DNA of 64,000 nucleotides from Cristatella mucedo (GCA_009760855.2 WPIO01000112.1:799501-863500); one strand, 5' to 3'; positions 11,061-23,360 are shown, numbered from the stretch's first letter. Numbers and translations are program-made. Notes: a model not told the origin generated them from the letters alone.

Positions 11061-12064
11061 CCCATGGCAGATGAGCCCCGCAAGGGCAGCTCCACACGAG
11101 TGGTGCGGCAAGGTGCAAACATTATCCCCTCCTTCGCACAAGTGCTCAGAAAAATGGTTTGCCGTTTGGATTACAAGTACGATTATTGAATTGCACGTCA
11201 AAACTCAAGCGTGCCACTTTTTAAAGGTAGCACGCAGTTTCAAGCCACCGGGGTGCTATTTTTAACGGTTATCGCAGACACCAACATCAACACTGGGTCC
11301 ATTTTTTATGTAAACCAAGAGTGGGGGACATATGAGTGAAGAATTACGAAGTAGACGGTGTCTACTGCACCTCGTAAATACTTAAGTGGGTGAATGTACT
11401 CTCGTCCTACCTACGTTGCTTACATAAGGGAAGTATGAATACTCTTTTCAACTCGAAAATTTGGAACTGCTAAGCTTAGCTCCACTGATGTCTTTGTTCT
11501 CAGCAGGGTCTTATAGCCAGCACAAACTGCCCATATAATGCACAGTATCCATCGAACCACATACTGAATTTACAACGCTAAGGCTTCAAGTCAAAACGCA
11601 GCATAGCTAAGCATTCTGCCCTTAACAAACACATCGGCATTGCAGGTCACCATAATAATGCCCCTTCAAATAGGCACTTTTTATGCTGAATATTATAGTT
11701 GCCAGAGGGTAATAGGGCAAAAAAGAGCGTACCAGTGTATCCCGTAGACAAGTGAAAAGCCACTCGACCAATAACGGAGATACCGCCCCATACCAGTTTT
11801 GGGTCTCTGGTTAATGTGATCTTATCGCCTTACACTAAGGATTCCACTTATGATTTTCACGAAGGATTCCACTTCAGTTTCACTTCTGCAATTTTTGTGG
11901 CATCTCTAGCACAACTAAAAGATTCGGTTATATGGAAAGTTGAGCGTTGAGCAAAATAAGCACCTTTACTGCACTTTCACTATAAGTCAACATCGGGTAT
12001 GTATGTGCTTAGCTATATAGCCCAAGATGCTGTGTCAGTAGCACTTCTGCTGCTCTAGGTACTC
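11061..12064. other. Intergenic, no gene seen
   Basis: Sequence between the Tc1-like remnant and the 3' end of the vasculin-like gene. AT-rich, with short frames only. Confidence 0.5.
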
Positions 12065-12070
12065 TTTATT
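12065..12070 (-). promoter_or_regulatory. Vasculin-like gene poly(A) signal
   Basis: Plus-strand tttatt is AATAAA on the minus strand, about 180 bases after the vasculin-like stop codon, in a sensible position for the 3' end of that transcript. Confidence 0.6.
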
Positions 12071-12248
12071 TGTTTAGGACAGACCACCACAAACTCGTAT
12101 TGTCTCCTTTGGAACAATTCGTGGTGAGCAGATTCCAAAGCACTTTAAACAAAATATATCTTTGACCAGAGGTCTTTCATCAAGAAGAGTCCTCCGAGGT
12201 GACATGCATCTACGTGTGGTGGTGGTGGTGTACCCGTCGTGCACGTAA

Positions 12249-12554
12249 TCACTCTGTGTCACTGTTGCCCGAGCTGCTAGTCGCTAGCTCATCGTGACTG
12301 TCACAAGCATCAGGAGTGGCATTGGCAGCAAGGTCTCGAGACAGTCCACACATACTGCCTCGCCGGCTGTTACTGCTAGCTCTGTCTGTAGCCACTTCGG
12401 CTTCTGATACGCTGGGGAGCTGACCAGAACCAGAAACCTTCGGTGAGAGAGCCGATTCAAGAGTCGCACATATAGTGCTGCTGGTGGATGCCAGCTGAAA
12501 TTTACCGAGGCTCGGCAAGCAACGAAGTCGCAGCTTCTCCCGTTCAGCCTTTGC
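12249..12554 (-). CDS. Vasculin-like (GPBP1 family), terminal coding exon
   Basis: Last exon of the minus-strand vasculin-like gene: 101 codons and a stop. The acceptor is excellent (a pyrimidine run, then TGTCAG on the minus strand). It opens with AKAEREKLRLRCLPSLGKF, a charged helix-like stretch continuing the conserved C-terminal module, and then becomes Ser/Thr-rich and acidic, ending SSSGNSDTE. Human vasculin likewise ends in a Ser/acidic tail (SDTETSSSETSDDDAWK). Vasculin binds GC-rich promoters and acts in the nucleus; that role is family knowledge. Confidence 0.8.
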   Translation of the reverse strand, partial: AKAEREKLRLRCLPSLGKFQLASTSSTICATLESALSPKVSGSGQLPSVSEAEVATDRASSNSRRGSMCGLSRDLAANATPDACDSHDELATSSSGNSDTE

Positions 12555-13051
12555 CTGACAGAAAAAGAAATACGAAGCCCGATTACACCCAAGTTGGCAA
12601 GGTCAGCAACATTAAACAACAAAGCCCCATAAGATAAAAGTCAGTACAACTGCTGCCAACGTGGGCTCTAGAAAGGAGCCTAGATAAAGACAGCTCATAC
12701 ATGCTTCACTATCCAGGACTCGCAAGGTTCACGTGCATAAAATATGAGAACAAAATACCATTTAGGACTGGCAAGCTCATGTGCATACAATATAAGAGAA
12801 CACAATGGTACCATGCTAGGGCCAATGCAAAACCACAAATTCTGCCCACAAATATGATATCAAGCTGTAACACTTTCTAGTTGCCCAAAATTCATCACAG
12901 TGAGGACAGTATGTAGTGCTAAAAATAAAATCTGTAAGAAACAAGACACGCGAATAGGGCCACAAAGCAATAATCATATATTACCAAAAACCAGGCAATG
13001 CTTAAGTACCACAACGCTACTGTGCCTATAACGATAAAGCGGCAAAAATAC

Positions 13052-13145
13052 CTCGATGAGCAGGTTAGGCAATCGCTGACATTCTGCTTCACTAATCTCA
13101 CAGTTTTCATAGTCGTCCTCTTTCCACCCCATTTCACGAAGCAAT
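13052..13145 (-). CDS. Vasculin-like coding exon (conserved MGW motif)
   Basis: The diagnostic exon. The minus strand reads LLREMGWKEDDYENCEIS followed by EAECQRLPNLLIE, matching human vasculin LLKAMGWQEYPENDENCLPL followed by TEDELKEF. The acceptor is TTTATTTCAG and the donor GAG|GTATTT. It starts with one base (A) that completes the AG from the previous exon to give Arg, and ends in phase 0. All 31 codons are open. Confidence 0.88.
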
Positions 13146-14772
13146 CTGAAATAAAGTTGATTCCCATGCTTGCTAACAACAAATTTAAGACAGAAATATA
13201 AGACTGGTTCTGCTTTGCACATGGCAAGATAACAATGAGTACAAAATCACGGATCAGCAGGTAACAGGCACTTCCTTAACAAGAGAGCAGCTAAGCCATG
13301 TGCTTCCGACCTTGATGATGGGATTCATAAGGATCTAGCAAGAGATTAGGAACAGACGTTTACACAAATATGCAATTCCTTTCCATCAAATGGAACGCGC
13401 TGGCAAGGCACAACAAAGGCAAAACGCTAAGTGCAAACTGGTAGTTCGATCGACTATAACCATGTTACCGGCCGTGATAAAAACGCCTACGAATCGATTT
13501 ATCTTTTCGACGTTATTTTAAAAGAGCAACGGTCGCCTTTGCCAAAAACTTTGCACTTGTTACCAGGATAGTGGTATATTTGAAATTTATTGGACTAATC
13601 TGCTGTGCCGAGTCTCCCACCAAGTACCTTATACTGACACGATAGGAGAGTTGAAGATGAGCAACAAGTATAAGGACATCAAGCAGCTTATTGTGCGGCA
13701 GTTCACAAACACAATCTCAATCTGCTCTAAATATTTTTTCACTGCTGCAAAAAAAGACCCAAACCACTGGAAACAAGTTGTTTTAAGCTGCTCTCTCCTT
13801 AATTATAAGCTTCTAGTAGAAACCGTAGCACTCAATTATCATATCTTTATCATCTTAATATCTCCATTATTATACTGCTGACTCCTTATCTAGAGCTGTG
13901 CGACCAATTTGACGTGCAGTGGTGGGTGGCATCAGCACCTTTCGGCAGCAGATCAGTGGCTGTCACTTGACACTGTTGCTCCACACAGAGAACTCAGTCT
14001 ACTGTGGCCAGTCCAGGTAGTGGTAATGACCACGGCAGTCCATGCTGTCCCAAAGACACGAAAAACTCAATAAAACCGCTAGGGAGACCCATAAGGAATG
14101 CTATCATTTTGAAGTCTCCAATGACCTAAGAAAACTCACCAAGCCTCAATATGCCAACCAAGGTCTCGAGGCTGCTGTAATTCTCTTAGAGATGCACCGA
14201 GTGAGCTAGGAGAGACGGGTCGAGTATATATAGATGCTTCCACGAAGTAGCTGTTCACCCACGTCTTGATAAATCGGTGGCCGACATAACAAAATTCGTT
14301 TGCCGGATGCCTATATCCTTTCGATAGATCGACCTTTCGGTTAGATCGACCTTTCGGTTCTTGGCTATGCGTCCTAGTTGGCAAGGCTCTAACAATTCTC
14401 ACAATGCCTTTAGAACCCATCTGAATGATATCGCCACGACCAATACTATCTTACAGTCGACTCCACATATAAGAATATCGGGTATATGAATACTCTGCTT
14501 ATAATAAGAATAGCAGTTATATGTCCCACATGGGAATACTCGGCACATAAGATTAACTATTTGCTGGCCCGAGCATAAGTTAAGTCGACTGTATACGCCT
14601 GGTGGGGGGTCTTGAACGGAGCATGGTCAGGCTCCAATTGCCGAGCTATACCGACTAGTGAGCTAAGAAATCTGGACAACTTGAGAAGCCCTATTTCGTG
14701 AGCACCCTTGCATAATAGTGCACACACACGCACGCACACGTGTACAGACCAACGGCAAAAGAGTAAACTGAC

Positions 14773-14906
14773 CTCTTCTCTTTCTCCAATGAGCTCGACA
14801 GAGGTGCAGTATAATCTGTCAATTCAAGTGGCATTTGCATATCATCTGATGACGAAGGAGCCGTAGCCAACCTTCCATTAGGAATGTCCACAGGATCAGA
14901 CGCTTG
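14773..14906 (-). CDS. Vasculin-like coding exon (SSSLEKEKR end)
   Basis: Minus-strand exon after GATGTAG with donor AG|GTCAGT. It encodes QASDPVDIPNGRLATAPSSS and ends APLSSSLEKEKR, the counterpart of human LSSSLEAEHR immediately before LLKAMGW. The split Arg codon (AG plus A) joins it exactly to the next exon. 134 bases, consistent with phase 0 in and phase 2 out. Confidence 0.85.
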
Positions 14907-14995
14907 CTACATCCAGAAAGATGGGGAGAATCAAGCATCAATTCGGATAATACAAGGTACAGCAAAATCCTTTACAACTCATATCTAAAACGTAC

Positions 14996-15076
14996 CTTGT
15001 GGTCGAACTGCTGATTGTCCAGCAACACACCATTGAGCTGTGACAACGTAAAGTGCTGCCGTCGAGTGACCATGCC
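14996..15076 (-). CDS. Vasculin-like coding exon, 27 codons
   Basis: Clean minus-strand exon between CACTTGTAG and AAG|GTACGT, exactly 27 codons: GMVTRRQHFTLSQLNGVLLD then NQQFDHK. Phase 0 at both ends fits its neighbours. I recall no matching stretch in vertebrate vasculin, so this may be a lineage-specific part of the linker. Confidence 0.72.
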
Positions 15077-15297
15077 CTACAAGTGCATACAACAAATACT
15101 TTCTGTAGCTGCAACAATACACCCGATTCTGACATGCAGAAGCAGCATGCCTGCACACACGAACAGTGTCAAAAGTGGGGAATCACCACAGAAATCTGCA
15201 ACCCAAAGAGACTGCCACTTACGATTAGATATATCTCACCTGTGCAGCCAGGACAGGACAGGACAGAAATGCTACATAGCACTCCCTCTGACTCACA

Positions 15298-15315
15298 AGC
15301 ACACGCACACACACG

Positions 15316-15353
<38 letters not shown>
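15298..15353. repeat. CA microsatellite in vasculin-like intron
   Basis: Imperfect then perfect CA dinucleotide run, ending in acagaggcacgcacgc. It creates spurious His/Thr and Cys/Val frames on both strands. Confidence 0.95.
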
Positions 15354-15356
<3 letters not shown>

Positions 15357-15599
15357 GCACGCACGCACAGACACACAGAGGAAAAGAAGCTGCTTGGTGA
15401 AAAGGAATGGATGCACTTAAGACCACCTACTGCCTCAGAGAAACGACTGTCTACCCTCATAGCACTGCCATCGTCGGCTCAAAAAGCACAATACAAAAAA
15501 GCAACAGTTCATGCACTGCAGCCAGAATCTATCCAAATCCAGGCCACTCTGCTGCAGAAACACTGCAAGCAAGCTCAGGTCTAAATCCTTTACAGAGTA

Positions 15600-16688
15600 T
15601 CCACGAGCACTGCTGGTGAAGCGCTAATTGCAGTATTTGGGATCAAAATATACCCCAATTCAGTATAAGGTTATGTACACGAAGTCACACTGCTTCATCA
15701 CCCAAACGGGAGGGATCACGGTGCTCGTTTCCGGTTTTTTAAGCAACCACATTTTAATATGAATAACGGATTAACAATCGGCAATGAACATTGCCCAACC
15801 CCAGTGCTCAACATCAAGCATTATTTGTGCAGGCCAGGCTGTTTTAAACAGACAGCAGACACTAACAGCTCTCCTTATAAAACCTAGAATACAATGAGCA
15901 GCAGTAGTCTAATTCATTAACAGCACAATGAACTAACGCACTACATTATGGTGCTAACCATTGGGTTTCCTAGCTTGAAGTGAAGCTGCATAATACAGAT
16001 CGAGATGAAACTATTATGCTAACACTAACACTAAAGACAAGCGGCACACTGGGGTTGCCTTACACGGCCACGGCCTGACTTTGAAACTTGAGTCTAATGA
16101 CGGCTGATCTCTTGGATCATTTAGTAAGAGGCATGTCTGTTGTACACAGAAGTCATAGGAGGAAGCCCAGTGAGAGCTTCCATCGCACAAAGTGTTTGGA
16201 CTTTTCTTCTAGAATAAGGCAACATTAAAAAGCAAATTCATTGACTTCGGCAGTGGCGAGCCCCTAACTTGTATCTGTTTGTAACTTCACAAAGCCACGA
16301 AGACGATGTGTGTTAAATTGGAAAGTTTCCTGTCAAGGCTTTCGGCGACACTCTTGCAAGACTGCCTTGTTTATCCCTGCCAGTCTCCCGGTCCCAGAAA
16401 CTTACTTAGTTAAAGAGGAACTCCGACATGGTGAATGACAGTATAAGGGAAAAGCAGAGGCTAATGCCTGATAGCAAATTAATGCAGTCAAGTCTTATCC
16501 ATTTCCCACATAGCTGCAAAATCTAAATCATTGCATTTACATTAGTAGCAGTATAACAGGTAATCAGTTACCTAAGGAAGTCGTAAACAAGCACCCATTA
16601 CGCATTTATAACCAATACTAGAAAAAGCAGCCGGGAGAATAGAGGCACCGCAAAAAGCCCATGCAGCAATTAAAAAGAATAGACTTGC
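15600..16688. other. Vasculin-like intron, no other feature
   Basis: AT-rich intron sequence with no repeat family or exon recognised. It starts with a GC donor at 16687-16688 (see findings). Confidence 0.6.
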
Positions 16689-16789
16689 CTTATTGATCTG
16701 CGCCCTGTAGACCTTGCCCGGTGCATTGCCTAATTGCAAAGCTACATTTTCTGCAGAATCCGGAGCACATCTGGGATCAGCTGAGCTTG
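16689..16789 (-). CDS. Vasculin-like coding exon with GC donor
   Basis: 33 codons, SSADPRCAPDSAENVALQLG through KVYRAQINK, ending AATAAG followed by GCAAGT: a textbook GC-AG donor rather than GT. The acceptor is GGTAG with a weak pyrimidine tract. It was chosen because it alone supplies the two bases needed to complete the codon left open by the upstream exon. Out phase 0. Confidence 0.68.
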
Positions 16790-16962
16790 CTACCATGTTT
16801 TTCTGGTGACTAGAGCGACCTTCAAATCACAGCACATATATATTCTGCATGACAACCGAATGTACACCTTACGCATAGGTAACAGAAGTAAAAGATAATC
16901 TTGCACATACAAACCTGCCACTACTGTGGAGCCAGAGTACGACAGCTGCTGAACAACCTTAC

Positions 16963-17020
16963 CCCAAGGTCCCTGGCATCCATTGGCGGCTGATGCTAGC
17001 CGATCATCGCTAAGCCGGGG
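16963..17020 (-). CDS. Vasculin-like short coding exon
   Basis: 58-base minus-strand exon between TTTGTTTCAG and TTGGG|GTAAGG: PRLSDDRLASAANGCQGPW plus one base. In phase 0, out phase 1, matching both neighbours. Confidence 0.72.
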
Positions 17021-17147
17021 CTGAAACAAAGTGAACCGTCACTTAGCCATACTGCGGAGAATCACAAACCATACGAAGCCATAGAACTAAGGGAAAAGCT
17101 ATACAACAAATATAGACAAACACCAATATTTTCACGCGTGTACTCAC

Positions 17148-17216
17148 AAAGTCCTCTTCCTTCAAGCTACCAGTACTCCGGTGAGGCTCCTTTATCAACA
17201 GTTCGCTTTTCTGGCC
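17148..17216 (-). CDS. Vasculin-like coding exon (GQKSELL)
   Basis: 23 codons between CTGTTTGCAG and TTT|GTGAGT: GQKSELLIKEPHRSTGSLK then EEDF. It resembles the human vasculin stretch DKKSEFLKALKRD with its following acidic residues. Phase 0 at both ends. Confidence 0.76.
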
Positions 17217-17373
17217 CTGCAAACAGGTGACGCGCACAGCCCGCACGATAAACAACCAACGACGGTGGCGCGTATACGTGGCACACGGTCTATCCCATAT
17301 TCTGGCAAAGCTAGCGTCATACAAGTAGGGACAGCAATGGAGTACAAAAATGAAAGTCAAGCCGAGAACTTAC

Positions 17374-17526
17374 CACGGACTGCTTTGAGGCAACAGACTC
17401 TTTTCTTGAGGATGCAGAAGCTCGCCGAGGTCCAGACGTGTACTCAGCAGCAAAGGCAGCAGAGTCACTGGCTGATGAAGCACCGGCAGGTCGACTATTA
17501 TTTCTCTGCCATGCCAAGGAGCTACT
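17374..17526 (-). CDS. Vasculin-like coding exon, Ser/Ala-rich
   Basis: Minus-strand frame SLAWQRNNSRPAGASSASDS through SSRKESVASKQSV, ending at a strong donor GTG|GTAAGT in phase 0. The 5' end is uncertain: TATAG gives a start at 17526 in phase 0, and AGTAG gives 17521 in phase 1, which would instead fit the candidate exon at 23308-23360. Low-complexity composition is typical of the vasculin linker. Confidence 0.62.
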
Positions 17527-18044
17527 CTATATGGTATAAAAGATGCAAATATTTTAAGTAAACATTTAAGCCATCAGCACTAGTGGTGGCTGCACGAGCT
17601 TCATGATAGCACCTTGATGAAAAACCCAAGGTCCACGAAACAGTTTGAATAGAGCTAAAATATTTCCTTAAACATCAACGTACTTGACAGTGGAATACAT
17701 ATAAGGGCAGAAAACTAGCAGGAAAAGGCTAACATTCAAATTGCACAACCAGCCAACGGGGAGCAAGATGAAATACTAAATAGCAATCACGAAGTAAAAG
17801 GAAACCCCAGCTACAACAATATCTTGTAAACAGCAGCATCACTAGTATAGTAGACATCGTAAAACACTGGCATACAAAATTTCCGTTGATGGCATACAAA
17901 ATTTCCGTTGACATTTACTAACTCAGCAATGGATATCAGGCTGCAACACTTACTTAGATAAGGCCATTTGGAAGAAGCCAAAAGCCCATTTTAGGCTAGG
18001 CGTTCTGACTGAAAAGATTAAGATGCTCTACCGGCATCCACCAA

Positions 18045-18487
18045 TTTAATGTAATGTATCTCCGGCTGTCACTCCACAAAGCCATAGATACTACGTGGGT
18101 GTTACGAAGGAGAGTTTTGTACAGCGCACTCACAGATTAAGTGGCTTTCGGTACGCATTCGGTAGCCAACAGACTTCGTCTCACGCAACAAAGAGAAAGT
18201 GGGAAGCATAGCAGAGTCAGGAGAGCATTAGATGTAGTGAGTACCATGGACGTAGCAGCTCCGGAAGGCTGAAAAGGATGAGCCATAGTCGGCAGCAGTA
18301 GAGCTGTTGTTGCGAGAAGAACTGTGGAAGCGAGTTCCAGTCTAGGACCTGCAGAGCTAAAGCTTCTGTCGCCAACGGTCTTTAAGCGGAGGAATGGAAC
18401 AGCTAGTTTATTGTCCACACAGGACCTGAGGAGGCTGAAACTGGTGCAGCAGTTCAGCTAGGTATGGAAGAGCCAAGCCGAGGCTGG
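18045..18487 (-). mobile_element. L-ATTAC LINE 3' end, truncated
   Basis: Starts on the plus strand with aatgtaatgtatctcc, the reverse of the ATTAC-type tail. It continues through the 3' coding end, including ctttaagcggaggaatgg and ctgcagagctaaagcttctg, matching the copy at 57.3-57.8 kb. It lies in the presumed vasculin-like intron. Confidence 0.82.
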
Positions 18488-19368
18488 GCTCCTCCATACC
18501 AAGAGCTGTCTTATCTACTACAGCCTCTAAATGGAACTATTAGACTGCATGAGATAAAGTAGCGTTTCTCATCAGCCATGTATTCTCGGAGCAAGACTGC
18601 TGTGAATACTCACATTATCCGACTGTGGAATCCTCAACCAGGATGGCGCGAAATCATGCGTCGCAGGCGCTGATCTGTTGGCCGACATTTACAGACATCT
18701 CCAATGCGCCTGTGCGCGATGTCTTCCTGTTTGTAACCTGAGACAATGAATGCATGTCAATCAGAGGTGCACAAACAAATCTCACATTATAAACGGCGAC
18801 GATAATGATTAACGATAGAAAAGAGGCTAGAATTATTCAAAAAATAGAGGAATATTTCATCAATTTTAAATCAGCCCCAGAATAATTGTGAAGCTGAGTG
18901 TGTTGAAATCTGTTTTCCATCTGAAGCTTGATAGTTAGTATGCTGAAGAAAACTGTACGCATGCTCCTCTGAATCAGCATACCCACCGGTGCTGCATTAT
19001 TACTAACAGCTGGCAAAAACAAACATCATATCATAGCATTCATAAAAGACAACAATACTGATGGCAAATGGTGCATAGTTCTGGTGGATCTGCTGATATG
19101 ACAAAAAAACATGCAAAACGAGCCCGGGTTTGATAGGTTCTGAAGCATGTTTAGACAACTGATATGACTATTTTCTAGAAGTAAATTTGTTGTCCATTAC
19201 CAAAATGTGGAGTATGATAAATGCTGACGAGTTCGGCCTCAAAAAAATCCTTGCACGTTGGCCTCAGCGGTGGTGACTGTTAATTCGCTCGGATTATATG
19301 AGGGTTTTCTGTGATGCCAGTCTTACTAGTTTTTTTTTGCAGCATGGGAAAATAGTTATGCCTCCCTA
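18488..19368. other. No gene seen
   Basis: Probable intron sequence of the vasculin-like gene. AT-rich, with no coding or repeat similarity recognised. Confidence 0.45.
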
Positions 19369-19530
19369 GTTTGGCCCAGTGGTTAAGGTGCTCTCCTTAA
19401 ACGACCTAGGTCAAGGTGAATATATTTGAGGATCGAGGTGCTGAGCTTGAGCCCGTATCATATGTGAGGAACCTCGATAGAAATTCTGTTCTCTTAGGGC
19501 ACCATACAAAAGAATTATATTTATTAACAG
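19369..19530 (+). mobile_element. SINE-B copy
   Basis: tRNA-like head with A box tggcccagtgg, a decayed B box (gagcttgagccc) and the SINE-B tail aattctgttctcttagggca, then an AT-rich end. Mutated but nearly full length. Confidence 0.68.
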
Positions 19531-19939
19531 GACAACGACATGCTGTTGATATTTATCTGCTTAGTGTGCCGTAGTCCCTGCCTAATTATTATAACGACCG
19601 TTCTCTGGCCAAGGATTTAGGCCACCAGCTTCTTCGGTGTCTCTTCTGCTTTCTCATGCCCCAGGGCAATACAAAAAACTTATAGGAGCGGTCGGATCTT
19701 CTACTGATGTAAGTATCCACCTGCGCATCTATAACATTCGTTATCATATGTAAAAATATTAAACATCACGCGCATGGTTTCAGTGTTGTTAGACGAATAT
19801 GAAGTCAATCGGCCGAAGTGATAACAGCTTGCTGAAAGTATCCTTCGGCCATAGGAAATACTTGTGCACTTGTACAGGTACATAGGTTTGGTAACTAAGA
19901 GTTTGACTTAGGCCATATTTTTTTCAATATTTATACCCT

Positions 19940-20110
19940 CCCTCAGGCCGATATCAGCCCTAAACAAGTTTCATGCTGATGACACTTCTTTGCCTTCCCA
20001 TTACCATTATCAGCCTTGCACTGCATACGACTTGTCTCCCTTGCAACGTGCATCGACATTTGCACTGGATGGCAACCAACTTGCTAAAGCTTAAGACAGT
20101 TATGGGCGAG
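19940..20110 (+). mobile_element. LINE reverse-transcriptase fragment (L-ATT-like)
   Basis: Reads FHADDTSLPSH in one frame, a decayed version of the F/YADD catalytic motif. Downstream histidine- and Leu-rich sequence is similar in order to the RT piece at 45.6 kb (FYADDTQFYHCFDPSQ). Confidence 0.45.
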
Positions 20111-20469
20111 CCTTGCATTGCTCATTAGAGGAATAACATTACAACGTGCAAATAATGCTTGCTGAATAGCCTCTCGAGAATGAGGCCAGTTGGAGACTTA
20201 GGTCCTGGTCTTGACCGCAGCCAGGTGCAGCCAAGACGGGACCTGACAACGAGTTCGCCTAAGGAAAATCATGCAGACGTTGAAGGGGCAATTCCGACCT
20301 CAAGCTACCTGGAACCCCCCCCCGTCCAGTTCAGTTCAGTCCAGAGGGGCTAGCCCCCTTTTTGTCCCTTTCCTCAGCCCATGGTTTCGATTGCAATGAG
20401 AAGACAAGCGATAATCTCAATCTAGTGAGGATCACTACTATTCTAGTTTTGCATTTGGTTTTAGTTTGC

Positions 20470-20945
20470 ACAAAAAGCTAGCCCCAGTCAAGCAATGCAC
20501 CGACTTCAAGGTTCCATCACTCACTTTTAGGTCCCTTCATGTTCTTTGGCTCAAGCCTACCTATCAGATCTACTCCCTCACCACAAACCTCAAATCCTCT
20601 GGAGACCATGCCTTTAGTTCATAAGCTCCCAAAGCCTGGAATTCACTTCCGACTTGCATCACATCTCCTGACTAGACCACATTTAAAAAGACACTAAAAC
20701 GCATCACAGCATTTAGTAAGTCCATGTGATTTGTCTTTTGCGTGCTGACACTGCGCATACTGCCACCAACCATACGTGCATGCTGACCCTGCGCATGTCA
20801 CCCCTAACCATGTTATTCTTGTTTATTGAGCACGATGCTGCTAACCATTCGATCATGCTTCCTTTACAGCAAATGTAAAGTGCCTAGAAAGAGATTGAGT
20901 TCTCGGAGGGCGCTATAGCAAATGCATAATTATTATTATTGTTGT
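20470..20945 (+). mobile_element. L-ATT LINE 3' end
   Basis: Plus-strand C-terminal coding remnant (ctccctcaccacaaacctca, tctggagaccatgccttta), the 3' UTR with repeated catgctgaccctgcgcatg-type segments, the end hairpin gtgcctagaaagagattgag and an ATT-unit tail. Confidence 0.82.
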
Positions 20946-21089
20946 TGCAGACTGAGCTCATCAACATTAAAAGCTGGCCAGTCTCAGATGATGGCCACGT
21001 TAGACGTTACACCAGGAGAACCATTTCCTTCCATGGTGTCAGCTAGAGAAGCAATTTGGATTGTCCCCCCCCGGAACAACTACTGCACT

Positions 21090-21570
21090 TGTGCTACAAT
21101 GGGGTTTCTTTTCTTAACAGATTTCATTCAACTGTACACATCCTTTGACCCTTCCCAGTCTTGCTCTGTAGCCGACTCATTTATTTGCCCTTCAGCCTGC
21201 ATCGACATTTGCACTTGGATGACCATAACTTCCCTTAAGCTTAAGGATAACACCAACCTGATGTGTGAGAAATCCTAATGCCACCCTAAACTGAAAGACT
21301 TCACCCTCAAAATCGATTGATCTTGCATGACTTCAAACGGACTAGTCACTGGACGAATGCAATTCTTCCACTACCAAGCCGGCTTCTGTTGAGCTGAGGA
21401 ACATGGCCAAAATTAGGGCCTGCTTAGACTAGCAAATGAAAGCCACACTAGTTCACGCATTTGCAACAACGTCTATCTAGTTTGCAGCTACTGCCTTTAT
21501 TCAGGACTTACTGCATGTGCCATCTATCTCTGCAACTCAGCAGCTCGACTGATAGATTGTCAACAAAAAA
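21090..21570 (+). mobile_element. LINE internal fragment, decayed (L-ATT-like)
   Basis: Reads LYTSFDPSQSCSVADSF then CIDICTWMTITSLKLKD, the region just after the RT catalytic motif in CR1-type elements (compare CFDPSQPSS at 45.6 kb). Several stops. Confidence 0.5.
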
Positions 21571-21582
21571 ACTGCCATCAGC

Positions 21583-21680
21583 CAGCGCTGATTTGATCCA
21601 GTGGTAAAGGTGCTTGCCCCACCGACCAGGTCTAAAGTTCTCTCAGGAGGCTATACAAATGATTACCTATTTTTTAAAAT
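21583..21680 (+). mobile_element. Short SINE-B copy
   Basis: tttgatccagtggtaaaggt is an A-box-type head, followed by a shortened body and ctctcaggaggctatacaaa, the SINE-B tail. Confidence 0.5.
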
Positions 21681-23307
21681 GTTATCATAACGCTTCTACC
21701 CATGCTTCAATATTTTTTCCAATCAAACACACTTAATCGACTTAAGGTCCCCTCTATGACCAACAGCTTACGCTAAGCATAGCAAGGTAACACATGCACG
21801 AACATTAATGCAATGAAAAATACACTCACAACTGAAAAAGAATGAAATTTCATTTGAAAAGTAGCATATGTTAGCAATTATCAAAAGTTAAGCACTTTAC
21901 TAGCAATAAATCCGGAAAGAAAGAGGGCAAGTATGCTGTAAGTATACAAATTGGGTTTAAGGGCATTTGCTTACAGAACTTCTTCATACCATAACATATT
22001 TTCCTTTACTCTTTCATAAAGGATTTTATCATAGCTTCAAAATTGTCCACGATGAGGTGGGGCTTGCCAACTACATTAGCAGACATTCAAACTTGCCTAC
22101 AAGAGCAAAGTTGGAGTTTCCACATATAGGCTATTATTTTTTAAAGCAGTAAGCATCGGTTTACAGGATGTACACGTTCAAAATGATAGATTGGTTACAG
22201 CTGATGTAGACTACAGACACACGGCAGTGAGTTTTAATACTGACAGCAATGTTTTGCTTGCTGTAAAGGTTAAAATGTATACTTTATTTATTCTATTCTT
22301 TTTAAGCTAGTTCCTTTTAAAACCCTACGTGAACTAATTGAGTTAGCATGCTCAAAAAATATACCGTTTACACTTGCAATGTAGTTCTCCATGAAGCCAG
22401 ACTAGGTTATCGTAATTCCCAATAGCATACAATACACACAGGCACACATGCCCTTTGTATCATGAAGTTCTGCTTCCAATAAACAGCTGGCAGCTGGTGC
22501 TGAAATGCGTTCGTGTTAGGGCGTTATCACTAACCAATTAATGCGTGTCGTTTCAGCATACAAGCGAACATAAAAAAGAGATTTAGTTCTCTCTAAGGAC
22601 GGTATCATCAGTCAGGCTCAAAAACAGGATAGCTGCAAGGACATTTGAGAAAACCCTTTCATTATCCAATGAGTTATGTCTGTTTGAAAGGTAGGAGGGC
22701 CTATTCGAGCTATGAGCATAAAATAGCTCTGTGCTCTCACTGCCAACCGAGCAAACTACACTAAAAATAGCCTAGCTTCTAGCTTCACTGAATGCTTGTC
22801 ACCGCCCTACCCCAAGTAGTAGTAGCAGCCACACGTAGGTACTAGCCAATCATCAAGCGGAGCTTTTTCACAGCATTTGTTGGGTACCGTACTATGGGCA
22901 TAAAGAAGGGAAAAACAAACGGTCAGCAGAGTTTTTCACAGCTGGGTCAGTTGGTCATCAAACACTACACAGCTTGCTTGAAAAGGTACAATGCTTAGAA
23001 CATTGGCAATTCAATTTCTAGGCAACATCGACCAAATCACAGTAATAGGCAATATCAGCCTCACCATAATTCATACAAGGAGGTTGCTACGGCTATAGCA
23101 ATTCGGTTGTGAAGGGCACGGAACATTTCTTCACCTTTTTTTGGGGGGGGGGGGAGAGGTCCATGTCCAGTGGAAAAAGCACAGCTAAGCATCATTAAGC
23201 CTGCATCTAAATTCTAAAATGCAAGTCTTTGGAGAGCTCTCCATGGTAGAGGCAACGTACACGACCCCCTTCAACAGTGGCTCAGCAGAATTGTCCCAGC
23301 TTCTCAC
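21681..23307. other. No gene seen
   Basis: Probable intron of the vasculin-like gene. AT-rich, with a G run at 23143-23155. A weak L-ATT-tail-like motif at about 22575-22610 is too short to call. Confidence 0.45.
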
Positions 23308-23360
23308 GCGAGCACTTTTGACAGAGGAGTGACAAGATCGGAGACCCTGGTGGGGGTTAG
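23308..23360 (-). CDS. Candidate vasculin-like exon (weak)
   Basis: 53 bases on the minus strand between CTTTCCAG and CTCGC|GTGAGA, reading LTPTRVSDLVTPLSKVL plus two bases. Those two bases join in frame with the 17521 start option of the next exon. Support is splice sites and phase only. Confidence 0.33.

Noticed and set aside
20159-20353. Plus-strand frame with RMRPVGDLGPGLDRSQVQP
   Set aside because: Lies between LINE pieces, lacks splice context, and I could not match it to a protein family.
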